64,000 nucleotides of DNA from Brevibacterium sp. (GCA_030457025.1 JAKDSA010000003.1:1-64000), one strand, 5' to 3'; shown: positions 1 to 10,165, counted from the stretch's first letter. Notes: generated from the letters alone by a model not told the origin. Translations and numbers: made by a program.

Positions 1-105
1 CCGGGCCGCCCCCCCCCCCTGGGGGGCGGCCCGGGGGCGGGGGGTTACCGGCTTACGCTAAAATTTGGGGGGGGGGGGGGGGGCCCCCCCCCCCCCCCCC
101 CCCTT
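1..105. other. Homopolymer tract at the window edge, probable assembly artefact
   Basis: The first 100 or so bases are long C and G runs, ending in 17 consecutive G (67-83) directly followed by 20 consecutive C (84-103). The rest of the window has no homopolymer like this. A G-run joined to its own complement is what poly-G read tails produce at a contig end. I do not treat it as biological sequence. Confidence 0.7.
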
Positions 106-130
106 CACTGTCTCGGATGATTCGATAGAA

Positions 131-205
131 TCAGCTGAGTGGACGTTTTCCGTGGTTCGCCTTGTTGCGGCGACGGTCGTGACGCTTACGGCTGCGCTTG
201 CTCAT
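131..205 (-). CDS. Large ribosomal subunit protein bL37 (24 aa)
   Basis: This is a 24-codon reading frame, too short for most gene finders. The product starts MSKRSRKRHDRRRNKANHGK and ends RPLS. It is extremely basic, and the core KANHGKRP matches the 24-residue actinobacterial ribosomal protein bL37 known from mycobacterial 70S structures, which binds 23S rRNA in the large subunit. A GAAGGAG ribosome binding site lies about six bases before the ATG. The gene is separate from the SGNH/kgd pair upstream on the same strand. Its downstream side runs into the homopolymer tract, so no terminator can be assessed. The length and motif are seen directly; the family assignment is from memory of the mycobacterial protein. 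Confidence 0.88.
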   Translation of the reverse strand: MSKRSRKRHDRRRNKANHGKRPLS

Positions 206-316
206 GACTTCACTCCTTCACTAGATACTTCATTCTTTCATGACCACTGGGCCCGGGCAAAGTGTCACTCGGGTCACGAGCTCAGGCGTAGGCGGCTGAG
301 GCAGGATGCGAGGCCA

Positions 317-931
317 TCAGGAATCGCCCATCGCATCCTGGACCCCGAGCCACGGGAACCAGCCTCGGTGCAGCACCAGCCAGGCGAGCAGACCGTATCC
401 TTCCTGTGCAGGAAGGTTGTCTCGCGATGATGCGATCTCACGCTGCCAGACCGGATGGCCGAGCAACGGCGTGAACGTATCGACATAGGCGATTCCGCGT
501 CGCTTCGCGACATCTGAGAAGCTCGTATTGAGTTCAGCGATCGCGCGATTCCGCTCGGAGTTATACTCCGGGGGTGGGCCGATGACGAACGTCGACACTT
601 TCCTCGCCAGCGCTTCGTCGAGGACATTGGCTACGTCGAGACGGGCACGAGCAACGGAACGACCGGAATCGAGGTCACCTGATCCCAGGGCCAGCACCAG
701 CCGGTTGTCACCGTCGGCGGTGAACCGCAACGACGCCTCGGCGATGGTGCGAGCATGCAGACCCGAAGAATCTTCGTGCGGTACGGCTAAAGGGAAGACT
801 CTGAGATCGGGCACGCTGGGCAACGTCCTGGCCGTGACGCGTCCGACCCACCCGAGGCCACGGCCATCGCCGTGACCGGCCACAAGAGGGCCACCGATCA
901 CAGCAACGGTCGTTGGGGTCACGGAGCTCAC
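317..931 (-). CDS. SGNH/GDSL-hydrolase-like protein, probable pseudoenzyme
   Basis: This 204-aa protein has the layout of an SGNH (GDSL) hydrolase: an N-terminal strand running into a block I-like GGPL at residues 13-16, a block III-like LALGSGDLDSG near residue 81, and a C-terminal GYGLLAW that resembles the segment after block V. The family's GDSL nucleophile motif reads GGPL here, so the catalytic Ser is Pro. The C-terminal Asp-x-x-His is also not recognisable (DNLPAQEGY). Hydrolase activity by the usual mechanism is therefore unlikely. The ATG overlaps the kgd stop codon, so the two are probably translationally coupled. A real gene seems likely because the frame is coupled and has normal composition; its role is unknown. 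Confidence 0.7.
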   Translation of the reverse strand: MSSVTPTTVAVIGGPLVAGHGDGRGLGWVGRVTARTLPSVPDLRVFPLAVPHEDSSGLHARTIAEASLRFTADGDNRLVLALGSGDLDSGRSVARARLDVANVLDEALARKVSTFVIGPPPEYNSERNRAIAELNTSFSDVAKRRGIAYVDTFTPLLGHPVWQREIASSRDNLPAQEGYGLLAWLVLHRGWFPWLGVQDAMGDS

Positions 932-3900
932 CGGCGGAAGATCCTGTCGATGACTTCCTGCTGCTGGACTTCGTGGACGTGCTTGAGCCCGGTGGCGGTT
1001 GCAGCCGAGGCAGGGCGTGAGATCAACGTCAGCTCACGATCGCCCAGGAGCTGCGGCATGTTGACTGCCATGAACGGCCAAGCGCCCTGATTCTCGGGCT
1101 CCTCCTGTGCCCAGATCAGCTGTGCGCTGTCAGGGTAACGCTCGAGCAGAGCCTTGATGGAGTCCTCATCGAGGGGGTAGAGCTGTTCGACGCGGACAAG
1201 CGCTGTCTTCGTGTCTTCACGCTTCTCACGCTGAGCCAGCAGTTCCCAGTAGAGCTTGCCGGAGACCAGCACGACGCGGTCGACCTGCTCTGGGTCGACG
1301 ACGGCATCGTCGATGACGGCTTCGAACGTTCCCGTGGTGAAGTCCTCGGGGGCGTTCGCTGCGGCCTTGAGCCGCAGCATCGACTTCGGCGTGAACACGA
1401 TGAGCGGACGTTTGTTCGTCGTCATCGCATGGCGACGCAGCAGGTGGAAGTACGACGCACCGTCCGATGGCAGAGCCACAGTCATGTTCGACTCGGCGCA
1501 CAGCGCCAGGTAGCGCTCGATGCGAGCAGAGGAGTGGTCGGGGCCCTGACCCTCGTATCCGTGGGGCAGGAGCATGACGACTCCGGAATTCTGCTGCCAC
1601 TTCTGCTCCGAGGACGAGATGAACTCGTCGATCACGGTCTGGGCGCCCTGCGCGAAGTCACCGAACTGGGCTTCCCAGGCGACTAGGGCATCCTTGCGTT
1701 CGACCGAATAGCCGTACTCGAAGCCGACTGCCGCGTACTCGCTCAGCAGGGAATCGTAGACCCAGAAGCGAGCCTGTTCGTCGCTGAGGTTCTGCAACGG
1801 CGTCCACTCGTTCCCATTGATGGAGTCGATGAGCACCGAGTGACGCTGCACGAAGGTGCCGCGACGCGAGTCCTGGCCGGCGAGGCGGACCGGGATTCCG
1901 TCCATGAGCAGCGAGCCGAAGGCCAGGAGCTCGGCGAAGCCCCAGTCGATGCCGCCAGACAGCGACATCTCCTTGCGCTTCTCGAGCAAAGCCCGCAGCT
2001 TCTTGTGGATCGTGAAGTTGTCCGGAACCGCGGCGAAGGTTTCGCCGATGTGCTGCAGGGTCTCTGTGCTGATGGCGGTCTCGGCACTGTTGAAGGCCTC
2101 GACGTCGCTGGGCACGTGCGGTGCGTTGAAGGCGTCACCGTCACCGGAGCCGGTCTCGGCCTCTTTGGTCTCGGCGAATGCCGATTCCAGCTTCGACTGG
2201 TAGTCCTTGAGCGCTTCGCTGGCCTCATCTTCAGTGATGCACTTCCTGCCGACGAGGGACTCGGTGTACAGCTTGCGCACCGAGCCCTTCTTCTCGATGA
2301 GGGAGTACATCAGCGGCTGGGTCATCGATGGGTCATCGCCCTCATTGTGTCCGCGGCGGCGGTAGCAGACGAGGTCGATGACAACGTCGCGGTTGAATTC
2401 GTGCCGGTATTCGAACGCCAGGCGTGTGGCTCGAACGACTGCTTCGGGGTCATCGCCGTTGACGTGGAAGATCGGTGCGTTGATCGACTTTGCGACGTCG
2501 GTGCAGTAGAAGGACGAGCGGGCCGAAGCCGGCGGAGTGGTGAAGCCGACCTGGTTGTTGATGATGATGTGGACGGTTCCACCGGTTCGGTAGCCACGCA
2601 GCTCCGAGAGGTTGAGGGTCTCGGTCACGACGCCCTGGCCCGCGAACGCCGCGTCACCGTGGACGAGGACGGGAAGCACAGTGAATCCGGCCTCGCCCTG
2701 GTCGATGAGGTCCTGCTTGGCGCGCACGATGCCCTCGAGGACCGGATTGACGGTCTCGAGGTGGCTGGGGTTGGCGGCGACGTAGACATCGGTCGAATTG
2801 CCGGACGGCGAGGTGAACGAGCCCTCGGTGCCCAAGTGGTACTTGACATCGCCGGAGCCCTGGACGCTGTCCGGGGACATCGTCCCGTCGAACTCGCGGA
2901 ACATCTGCGCGTAGGACTTGCCTGCGATGTTGGTGAGGACGTTGAGACGGCCACGGTGAGCCATGCCGATGGCGACCTGCTCGATACCGGTGTCCGCGGA
3001 CTGGTTGAGCACTTCGTCGAGGAGCACGATGGCTGACTCGCCGCCCTCGAGGCTGAAGCGCTTCTGACCGATGTACTTCGTCTGCAGGAAGGTCTCGAAG
3101 GCTTCGGCTGCGTTGAGACGGCCGAGGATGTGTCCCTGCTCTGAACGTGTCAGCTCCTGGTGCGGAACCTCGATCTTGGCTTGGAACCAGCGGCGCTGCA
3201 ACGGGTCGGCAATGTGCATGTACTCGAACCCGATGGTCCGGCAGTAGCTCTCGCGCAGGAGTCCGAGGATACTGCGGAAGGGCATCATCGGCTTGGCGCC
3301 GAAGCCGCCTGTGGGGAACTCGCGTTCGAGATCCCACAGAGTCAGACCGTGCTGATTGATGTCGAGATCAGGGTGTGAACGCTGGCGATACACGAGTGGA
3401 TCGATGTTCGCCATGAGGTGACCGCGGGTGCGATAGGCATCGATGAGTTCGATGACGCGGGCGGTCTTGTTGACATCGTCCTGATCTTCGGCAGAGACGT
3501 CGGGCACCCAGCGCACAGGCTCGTAGGGCAGTCGCAGTGACTCGAAGACGTCGTCGTAAAAGCCGTCTTCGCCGAGGAGATAGCTGTGGATGAGTTTGAG
3601 GAACTCACCGGATCCTGCCCCCTGGATCACGCGGTGATCGTAGGTGGAGGTCAGCGTGAGCACCTTGGACACTGCGAGCTTGTTGATCGTGTGCTGGCTG
3701 GCGCCCTGGAACTCCGCAGGATAGTCGAGTGCACCGACGCCGACGATGCAGCCTTGGCCTTTGGTCAGACGCGGCACTGAGTGCACGGTTCCGATGCCGC
3801 CGGGATTGGTCAGTGAGACTGTGGTGCCTGCGAAATCGTCAGCCGTGAGCTTTCCCTGCCGAGCCTTGTCGACGAGACCATCATAGGCATCGACGAACTG

Positions 3901-4689
3901 GCGGAAGGTCAGGGTCTCGGCCTTCTTGACGTTCGGCACCAGGAGTGTGCGCGAACCGTCCTTCTTCGGCACGTCGATCGCGAGGCCGAAATTGATGTGA
4001 GCCGGAGAGACCATGACGGGCTTGCCATCGCGAGTGTCATAGGACACGTTCTGCGACGGGAAGTTCTGCAGGGCCCGGATCACGGCAAAGCCGATGAGGT
4101 GGGTGAATGAGACTTTTCCACCTCGAGTCCGCTTGAGGTGAGAGTTGATGACGATGCGGTTGTCGATGAGCGCCTTGGCCGGCAGCGCCCGCACGGACGT
4201 GGCTGTGGGCACCTCGATCGAATCATCCATGTTCTTGGCGATCAGCTTCGCCGGGCCGCGCAGTGGAGTGACAGTCTCTTCGGGAGCCGGCTTTGGCTCG
4301 GTGTCCTTGACAACAACCTTGGGCACTGACTTGGTCTCGGCCTTCAGCGTCTCAGTCTGAGCCGAGGACGGGGAGACTCCGCGCGGGCTTTCGTCCGGAG
4401 CGGCATCCGCTGTGGACGAGTCGGACTTGTCCGCAGACTTCGCCGAAGCCTGAGAAGCCGGTTTCGCTTTTGTCTTCGCGGCTGGCTTGGCGCCGGTCTT
4501 CGCTGTGGGTTCGGCGTCGGCAGTCTTCGCTGCCGGCCCATTCCCGTTCTTTTCGTACTTGTCGAAGAACGGCCACCACGACTGGTCGACGGAGTTCTTA
4601 TCGGACTTGTACTGTTCATACAATTCCTCGACCAACCACTCGTTCGACCCGAAGTCATCGACGGTGCGGTTCGGAGTATTGACGGACAC
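928..4689 (-). CDS. kgd: Multifunctional 2-oxoglutarate decarboxylase/dehydrogenase E1 with fused E2-type domain
   Basis: This 1253-aa protein is the actinobacterial fused form of the 2-oxoglutarate dehydrogenase E1 component in the TCA cycle. It begins with the short E1o-type helix (residues about 10-45, NEWLVEELYEQYK). An Ala/Lys-rich linker to about 150 follows. Next is an acyltransferase (E2) domain to about 395 carrying the catalytic YDHRVIQG. The thiamine-diphosphate-dependent E1 domain fills the rest, with HRGRLNVL and a ThDP/Mg motif starting GDAAFAGQG. There is no lipoyl domain, as in Kgd/OdhA. Family knowledge: it combines E1 with a succinyltransferase core and is controlled by the FHA protein GarA/OdhI, which is not in this window. 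It is transcribed away from guaB1, with about 100 bp between them. Confidence 0.95.
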   Translation of the reverse strand: MSVNTPNRTVDDFGSNEWLVEELYEQYKSDKNSVDQSWWPFFDKYEKNGNGPAAKTADAEPTAKTGAKPAAKTKAKPASQASAKSADKSDSSTADAAPDESPRGVSPSSAQTETLKAETKSVPKVVVKDTEPKPAPEETVTPLRGPAKLIAKNMDDSIEVPTATSVRALPAKALIDNRIVINSHLKRTRGGKVSFTHLIGFAVIRALQNFPSQNVSYDTRDGKPVMVSPAHINFGLAIDVPKKDGSRTLLVPNVKKAETLTFRQFVDAYDGLVDKARQGKLTADDFAGTTVSLTNPGGIGTVHSVPRLTKGQGCIVGVGALDYPAEFQGASQHTINKLAVSKVLTLTSTYDHRVIQGAGSGEFLKLIHSYLLGEDGFYDDVFESLRLPYEPVRWVPDVSAEDQDDVNKTARVIELIDAYRTRGHLMANIDPLVYRQRSHPDLDINQHGLTLWDLEREFPTGGFGAKPMMPFRSILGLLRESYCRTIGFEYMHIADPLQRRWFQAKIEVPHQELTRSEQGHILGRLNAAEAFETFLQTKYIGQKRFSLEGGESAIVLLDEVLNQSADTGIEQVAIGMAHRGRLNVLTNIAGKSYAQMFREFDGTMSPDSVQGSGDVKYHLGTEGSFTSPSGNSTDVYVAANPSHLETVNPVLEGIVRAKQDLIDQGEAGFTVLPVLVHGDAAFAGQGVVTETLNLSELRGYRTGGTVHIIINNQVGFTTPPASARSSFYCTDVAKSINAPIFHVNGDDPEAVVRATRLAFEYRHEFNRDVVIDLVCYRRRGHNEGDDPSMTQPLMYSLIEKKGSVRKLYTESLVGRKCITEDEASEALKDYQSKLESAFAETKEAETGSGDGDAFNAPHVPSDVEAFNSAETAISTETLQHIGETFAAVPDNFTIHKKLRALLEKRKEMSLSGGIDWGFAELLAFGSLLMDGIPVRLAGQDSRRGTFVQRHSVLIDSINGNEWTPLQNLSDEQARFWVYDSLLSEYAAVGFEYGYSVERKDALVAWEAQFGDFAQGAQTVIDEFISSSEQKWQQNSGVVMLLPHGYEGQGPDHSSARIERYLALCAESNMTVALPSDGASYFHLLRRHAMTTNKRPLIVFTPKSMLRLKAAANAPEDFTTGTFEAVIDDAVVDPEQVDRVVLVSGKLYWELLAQREKREDTKTALVRVEQLYPLDEDSIKALLERYPDSAQLIWAQEEPENQGAWPFMAVNMPQLLGDRELTLISRPASAATATGLKHVHEVQQQEVIDRIFRR

Positions 4690-4748
4690 GGCGTTGATCG
4701 CCTACTTCCTGCTTCAAGAATTGCTGCTTAACGACATCACCAGCCTAA

Positions 4749-6248
<1,500 letters not shown>

Positions 6249-6344
6249 GCTCTGTCCATGCACAGTGACAGTCCCGGCCGGCGGGAAGCCGGCGCCCCAG
6301 ACGACGATCCTCACCCCCCGAGGTTGGATCACAGCACTGACCCT

Positions 6345-6372
6345 GATCCCCTGACCGCGAGCGGTGGGGATC
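6345..6372 (+). promoter_or_regulatory. Hairpin enclosing the likely ribosome binding site of the first CNNM gene
   Basis: GATCCCC (6345-6351) pairs with GGGGATC (6366-6372), and ACCGC (6354-6358) pairs with GCGGT (6361-6365), leaving a two-base bulge and a GA loop. The 3' arm contains GGGGA, the only Shine-Dalgarno-like sequence before the ATG at 6380. Folding would hide it. A role in translational control is an inference. Confidence 0.4.
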
Positions 6373-6379
6373 GTCCCTG

Positions 6380-7708
6380 ATGGAATGGCTGTACCTTGCA
6401 TTAGCCCTCATCCTCATCTGCGGCACCGGCGTCTTCGTCGCTGCTGAGTTCTCTCTCCTCACACTCGACCGGCACACCGCCGACAAGGCGGTGGAGCAGG
6501 GCGTGGTCGGTGCTAAGACGCTGCGGCGTTCGATGACCCACCTATCCACACAGCTGTCTGCCGCCCAGGTGGGCATCACGATCACGACGCTGCTGACCGG
6601 CTACCTGATGGAGCCGTCTCTGGGCAAGCTCCTGGCCCCTGTCTTCGAGTCGATTGGAGCCAGCCCCGGGATCGCAGCCCCGATCGCGCTGACGATCGCA
6701 CTCATCGTGTCCACGTTCTTGTCGATGATCTTCGGCGAACTGGTGCCGAAGAATCTGGCGATTGCCGTGCCGCTGGCCACCGGACGCATTGCAGCGCCGG
6801 TGCAGTATGTCTTCTCCATCGCATTCAAACCTGTGATCAGCGTGCTCAACGGCACCGCGAACAAGATCCTGCTGTCCGTCGGCATAGAGCCGCAGGAAGA
6901 GGGATCGGTCGGTCGCTCGCCCGAAGAGCTCACGTCTCTGGTGCGGCACTCCGCCGAAGAGGGAATGCTCGACGAGCAGACTGCCGATCTTCTCGAACGG
7001 ACCCTGAGCTTCTCCGAGCGCACCGCAGAGGACGTGATGACTCCGCGCACCCGCATGTCATCGGTGGTCAAGGACACGACTGCACGCCAGATCATCGAAC
7101 AGGCTCGAGACACCGGATTCTCCCGTTTCCCGGTCGCAGGGGAGGACAAGGACCATATCGTGGGCGTCGTCCACGTCAAGCAGGCATTCGCGGTTCCGCT
7201 CGCCAATCGAGACGACGCGTATGCCGGGGGACTGATGACCGAGGTGACCGAGATTCCCGAAACACTCTTGCTCGATCCGCTCCTCATGGAACTACGGGCC
7301 AAGGGCCTGCAGATGGCCGTCGTCGTCGACGAATTCGGAGGCACGGCCGGTGTCGTGACGCTCGAAGACGTCGTCGAAGAGCTCGTCGGCGAGGTCGCCG
7401 ACGAACACGACCGGATGCGGGTGGCGGCGCGGCCCGCCCGTGATGGAACGTGGATCGTTCCCGGACAGCTTCGTCCCGACGAGGTCTCGTCGACGATCGG
7501 GCTCGAGATCCCGGAGGATTCCGATTATGAGACTTTGGCGGGCTTCGTCCTCAAAGAAATGGGCCGAATCCCGGACCCAGGCGACCAGATCCGCACCGAG
7601 GACGCGCTCATCCGCGTCGAGCGGATGCACGGTCGCCGCATCGAACGGCTGCGCATTCTCCTTCGCGCGACCGACGCGGTCGGCTATGAACAGGGAGGTG
7701 ACTTCTGA
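6380..7708 (+). CDS. CNNM/CorC-family membrane protein with CBS pair (first of two)
   Basis: This 442-aa protein is built as a DUF21/CNNM membrane domain (residues about 1-185, three to four hydrophobic helices starting WLYLALALILICGTGVF). A CBS-domain pair follows to about 340, containing MTPRTRM and VVVDEFGGTAGVVTLED. A CorC_HlyC domain ends the protein. Such proteins are often labelled haemolysin-like, but relatives in bacteria and animals function in magnesium or cobalt efflux and sensing. The next gene overlaps its stop codon and encodes a paralogue, so the two probably form a heteromeric or paired system. The ATG lies just after a strong hairpin. Confidence 0.85.
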   Translation: MEWLYLALALILICGTGVFVAAEFSLLTLDRHTADKAVEQGVVGAKTLRRSMTHLSTQLSAAQVGITITTLLTGYLMEPSLGKLLAPVFESIGASPGIAAPIALTIALIVSTFLSMIFGELVPKNLAIAVPLATGRIAAPVQYVFSIAFKPVISVLNGTANKILLSVGIEPQEEGSVGRSPEELTSLVRHSAEEGMLDEQTADLLERTLSFSERTAEDVMTPRTRMSSVVKDTTARQIIEQARDTGFSRFPVAGEDKDHIVGVVHVKQAFAVPLANRDDAYAGGLMTEVTEIPETLLLDPLLMELRAKGLQMAVVVDEFGGTAGVVTLEDVVEELVGEVADEHDRMRVAARPARDGTWIVPGQLRPDEVSSTIGLEIPEDSDYETLAGFVLKEMGRIPDPGDQIRTEDALIRVERMHGRRIERLRILLRATDAVGYEQGGDF

Positions 7709-8763
7709 TGAGCGCTGATTGGATGGGCCTCATTTGGTTCGTTGTCCTGCTTCTGGGCAACTCCTTCTTCGTTGCCGCTGAATTCGCCGTGGTCGCGGCT
7801 AAACGCTCGCAGCTCGAGCCCCGAGCGCAGGAGGGGTCATCCGCTGCGAAGACCGCTCTCTACGCGATGGAGCATGTTTCGGTGATGTTGGCGATCTGCC
7901 AGCTCGGAATCACCGTCTGCTCCCTGTTGCTGGGCAATGTTGCAGAACCGGCGATCCACCACCTCTTGTCCGGACCGCTCGAGGGACTGGGCATTCCGGC
8001 GGGCCTGTCCTCGACGATCTCCTTCATTCTGGCTCTCGGCGTCGTCACATATCTGCACGTGGTGATCGGCGAGATGGTGCCGAAGAACATGGCCCTGGCA
8101 GGTTCGGCTCGCGCCGTGATGCTGTTGGCGCCACCGCTCGTCTTCCTCTCCCGAGTGTTCGGCTTCGTCATCAAGCCGTTGAACGGCCTGGCCAACTCGA
8201 TCCTGCATCTGTTCAAGATCGAGGCCCGCGACGAGGTCAACGAGGCTTTTACGATCGAGCAGGTCGAATCGATCGTCGCCGAGTCCAAACGCGAGGGTCT
8301 GCTCACCGACGACACAGGGCTGCTCAAGGGCGCGCTGGAGTTCAGTGACAAGACCGCCGCCGACATCATGGTGCCCATGTCTGAGCTGATCACCATATCC
8401 TCGAACGTGACCCCAGATGAGCTCGTCACATTGGTCGGCAAGACGGGTTTCTCCCGGTATTTCGTCGTCGACCAGGATGGGTACCCTCAGGACTATCTCC
8501 ACATCAAGGACGTCCTCTACGCCGACAGCCACTTAGAGTATGGTGCGCCGATTCCCGGGAAGCGATTCCGCCCCCTGTTCACGGTGACATCGGACGATGA
8601 AGTGGAAGAGGCTCTGTCCCAGATGCAGAAGGCAGGCATCCACGTGGCCAGGGTCATCTCTGCGGAGGGTGACGTGTTGGGACTGCTCTTCCTCGAGGAC
8701 GTCTTGGAAGAGCTCGTCGGAGAAGTCCAGGACGCCATGCAGCGGAGCCGCTACCAGTATTGA
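7708..8763 (+). CDS. CNNM/CorC-family membrane protein with CBS pair (second of two)
   Basis: This 351-aa paralogue of the preceding protein has a DUF21/CNNM membrane domain (residues about 1-180, with NSFFVAAEFAVVAAKRS and GEMVPKNMAL) and a CBS pair ending in LGLLFLEDVLEELVGEV. Unlike its partner it stops straight after the second CBS domain and lacks the C-terminal CorC_HlyC domain. The ATG overlaps the upstream stop (TGATG), so the two are co-translated. The tandem long-plus-short arrangement is common in Actinomycetota. A divalent-cation transport or sensing role is inferred from the family. Confidence 0.85.
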   Translation: MSADWMGLIWFVVLLLGNSFFVAAEFAVVAAKRSQLEPRAQEGSSAAKTALYAMEHVSVMLAICQLGITVCSLLLGNVAEPAIHHLLSGPLEGLGIPAGLSSTISFILALGVVTYLHVVIGEMVPKNMALAGSARAVMLLAPPLVFLSRVFGFVIKPLNGLANSILHLFKIEARDEVNEAFTIEQVESIVAESKREGLLTDDTGLLKGALEFSDKTAADIMVPMSELITISSNVTPDELVTLVGKTGFSRYFVVDQDGYPQDYLHIKDVLYADSHLEYGAPIPGKRFRPLFTVTSDDEVEEALSQMQKAGIHVARVISAEGDVLGLLFLEDVLEELVGEVQDAMQRSRYQY

Positions 8764-8827
8764 GCATGACATCTCGCACAGATGACGATGAATCTGTGAC
8801 ACGCGTCATCCAATTGCACGGTCGTTT

Positions 8828-8957
8828 GTAACAATATGTTACTAATCGCCCCTCCCAGATGCCGAAAATGCGCGTTCTGTGTCCGTCCGGCGAGGGGAAA
8901 AACGGCTGTAACACGAGGTCACACGCCAAGTGTGAACGGAAAGTGACAATCTGTAAC
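8828..8957 (+). promoter_or_regulatory. Three GTNAC-N5-GTNAC boxes upstream of the M15 peptidase gene
   Basis: Three copies of a 10-bp-spaced direct repeat are visible: GTAACAATATGTTAC (8828-8842), GTAACACGAGGTCAC (8908-8922) and GTGACAATCTGTAAC (8943-8957). Half-sites one helical turn apart on the same face are typical of OmpR-family response regulators. The actinobacterial regulator MtrA binds GTAAC/GTCAC-type repeats and controls peptidoglycan hydrolase genes, so MtrA is my best guess for the protein. The third box covers the predicted -35 element. Confidence 0.55.
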
Positions 8958-8971
8958 GAGGTCGTTATAGT
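8943..8971 (+). promoter_or_regulatory. Predicted promoter of the M15 peptidase gene
   Basis: GTGACA (8943-8948) and TATAGT (8966-8971) are separated by 17 bp, close to the vegetative sigma consensus. Transcription would start near 8978 and give a leader of about 60 nt. An ACGGAG ribosome binding site precedes the ATG at 9041. Confidence 0.6.
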
Positions 8972-9040
8972 GTTGTGACATAAGGTTTTCGTTCGCCGGG
9001 ATCCATAGCGGCCGAAATACGGACAACAGTACGGAGTAAT

Positions 9041-10078
9041 ATGTCGAGTGAGTCCTCGACCGCAGAGTCGCAGCCGGTTCGCCGTCGCGATCTGCGCAAG
9101 CAGCACACCTCTTCAGGCGTTCCAACTGTCTTTTCCAAGCGGAGTGCGACAGCGGTGTCGCAGCACTCGGCTTCGACTCCTTCGCCCGCCCTATCGCCGC
9201 GTCGCGCCGCGATGGCGGCAGAAGCCAGAGCAGCAGCCGGTTCGTCACGACGGGCTGCGATGGCCAAGGAAGCCGAAGCGCGTCCCGATCACAGCGGTTC
9301 CGCTTTCGTCGCCGCTCGGATGGGCAGCCGCGGATCGGACGGATCTCTTCTGCGCTCGGTGCGTCGACGTCGTGTCACGACGTTCTCCGCATTGGCCACT
9401 GTGTCTGTGACGGGAACCGCCATCGCGGCCGTCATGGTCGCCGGCAACATGAGCGCCAACCAGGAAGTCAAAGTCGACGAGACGGTTGCCGACAGCCAGA
9501 CCCGCGCCATCAGCTCGGAGTCCGTGTCGGCCGATATCAAGGCGGATGACGAGAAGACAAGTATGGCCATCGGCGCCCCGAGTGCCAAGCAGACCAAGGT
9601 GAAGGCCGCTTCGCGTGCCATCACCAAGACTGTTCTTCCCGGATGCGACGGCGAAGTGCCGAAGGGTGACGCATCGAACGGTGAGGTCCCCGAGGATTGG
9701 CTGTGTGAGATCGGCGTCGGCAAGCACAAGCTGCGCTCGGACGCTGCCGTGTCCTTCGCCAAGATGAATGCTGCGTTTAAGAAGGACACCGGCAAGGAGC
9801 TGGCTGTCACCGACTCGTATCGCTCGCTGGAATCCCAGATCTCCGTCGCAGAACGCAAACCCGGATTCGCCGCTCGTCCCGGCACCTCCAACCACGGGTG
9901 GGGAATTGCGCTGGACCTCGGTGGGGGAACTCAGAACGGAACCGGTGTGCAGTATGAGTGGCTCGTGGCCAACGGTGAGAAGTACGGGTGGGAGAATCCG
10001 GACTGGGCGAAGCGCAACTCGTATGAACTCTGGCACTGGGAATACGTGCCAGGGCGCAAGGATCTCAAGGGCGCCTGA
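9041..10078 (+). CDS. Membrane-anchored M15 (VanY-type) D-alanyl-D-alanine carboxypeptidase
   Basis: This 345-aa protein has a basic Ser/Ala-rich cytoplasmic N-terminus (residues 1-110) and one hydrophobic anchor after RRRRVTTFS (about 115-140). A linker leads to a C-terminal M15/VanY peptidase domain. The zinc motifs are complete: SNHGWGIALDL (His285, Asp292) and WHWEY (His332). The enzyme should trim stem peptides of peptidoglycan on the outer face of the membrane. The gene stands alone between a promoter with repeated GTNAC boxes and a strong hairpin terminator, so it is probably monocistronic and regulated as a cell-wall remodelling enzyme. Confidence 0.88.
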   Translation: MSSESSTAESQPVRRRDLRKQHTSSGVPTVFSKRSATAVSQHSASTPSPALSPRRAAMAAEARAAAGSSRRAAMAKEAEARPDHSGSAFVAARMGSRGSDGSLLRSVRRRRVTTFSALATVSVTGTAIAAVMVAGNMSANQEVKVDETVADSQTRAISSESVSADIKADDEKTSMAIGAPSAKQTKVKAASRAITKTVLPGCDGEVPKGDASNGEVPEDWLCEIGVGKHKLRSDAAVSFAKMNAAFKKDTGKELAVTDSYRSLESQISVAERKPGFAARPGTSNHGWGIALDLGGGTQNGTGVQYEWLVANGEKYGWENPDWAKRNSYELWHWEYVPGRKDLKGA

Positions 10079-10085
10079 CGCTGAG

Positions 10086-10120
10086 AACCGCGTGCAATCG
10101 AATCTCGATTGCACGCGGTT
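10086..10120 (+). terminator. Terminator hairpin after the M15 peptidase gene
   Basis: A perfect 16-bp stem, AACCGCGTGCAATCGA with its complement, closes on a 3-nt ATC loop. It starts 8 bp after the stop codon and is followed by the moderately T-rich TCGTTTTGG. Confidence 0.85.
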
Positions 10121-10165
10121 TCGTTTTGGGAGCCACGACAATACGGTGATAGCATTGCATGCGTT

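Noticed and set aside
1840-3036. 398-codon open frame antisense to kgd
   Set aside because: It lies fully inside kgd, has no ribosome binding site, and its Asp/Val/Leu-rich product looks like the complement of a high-GC gene.
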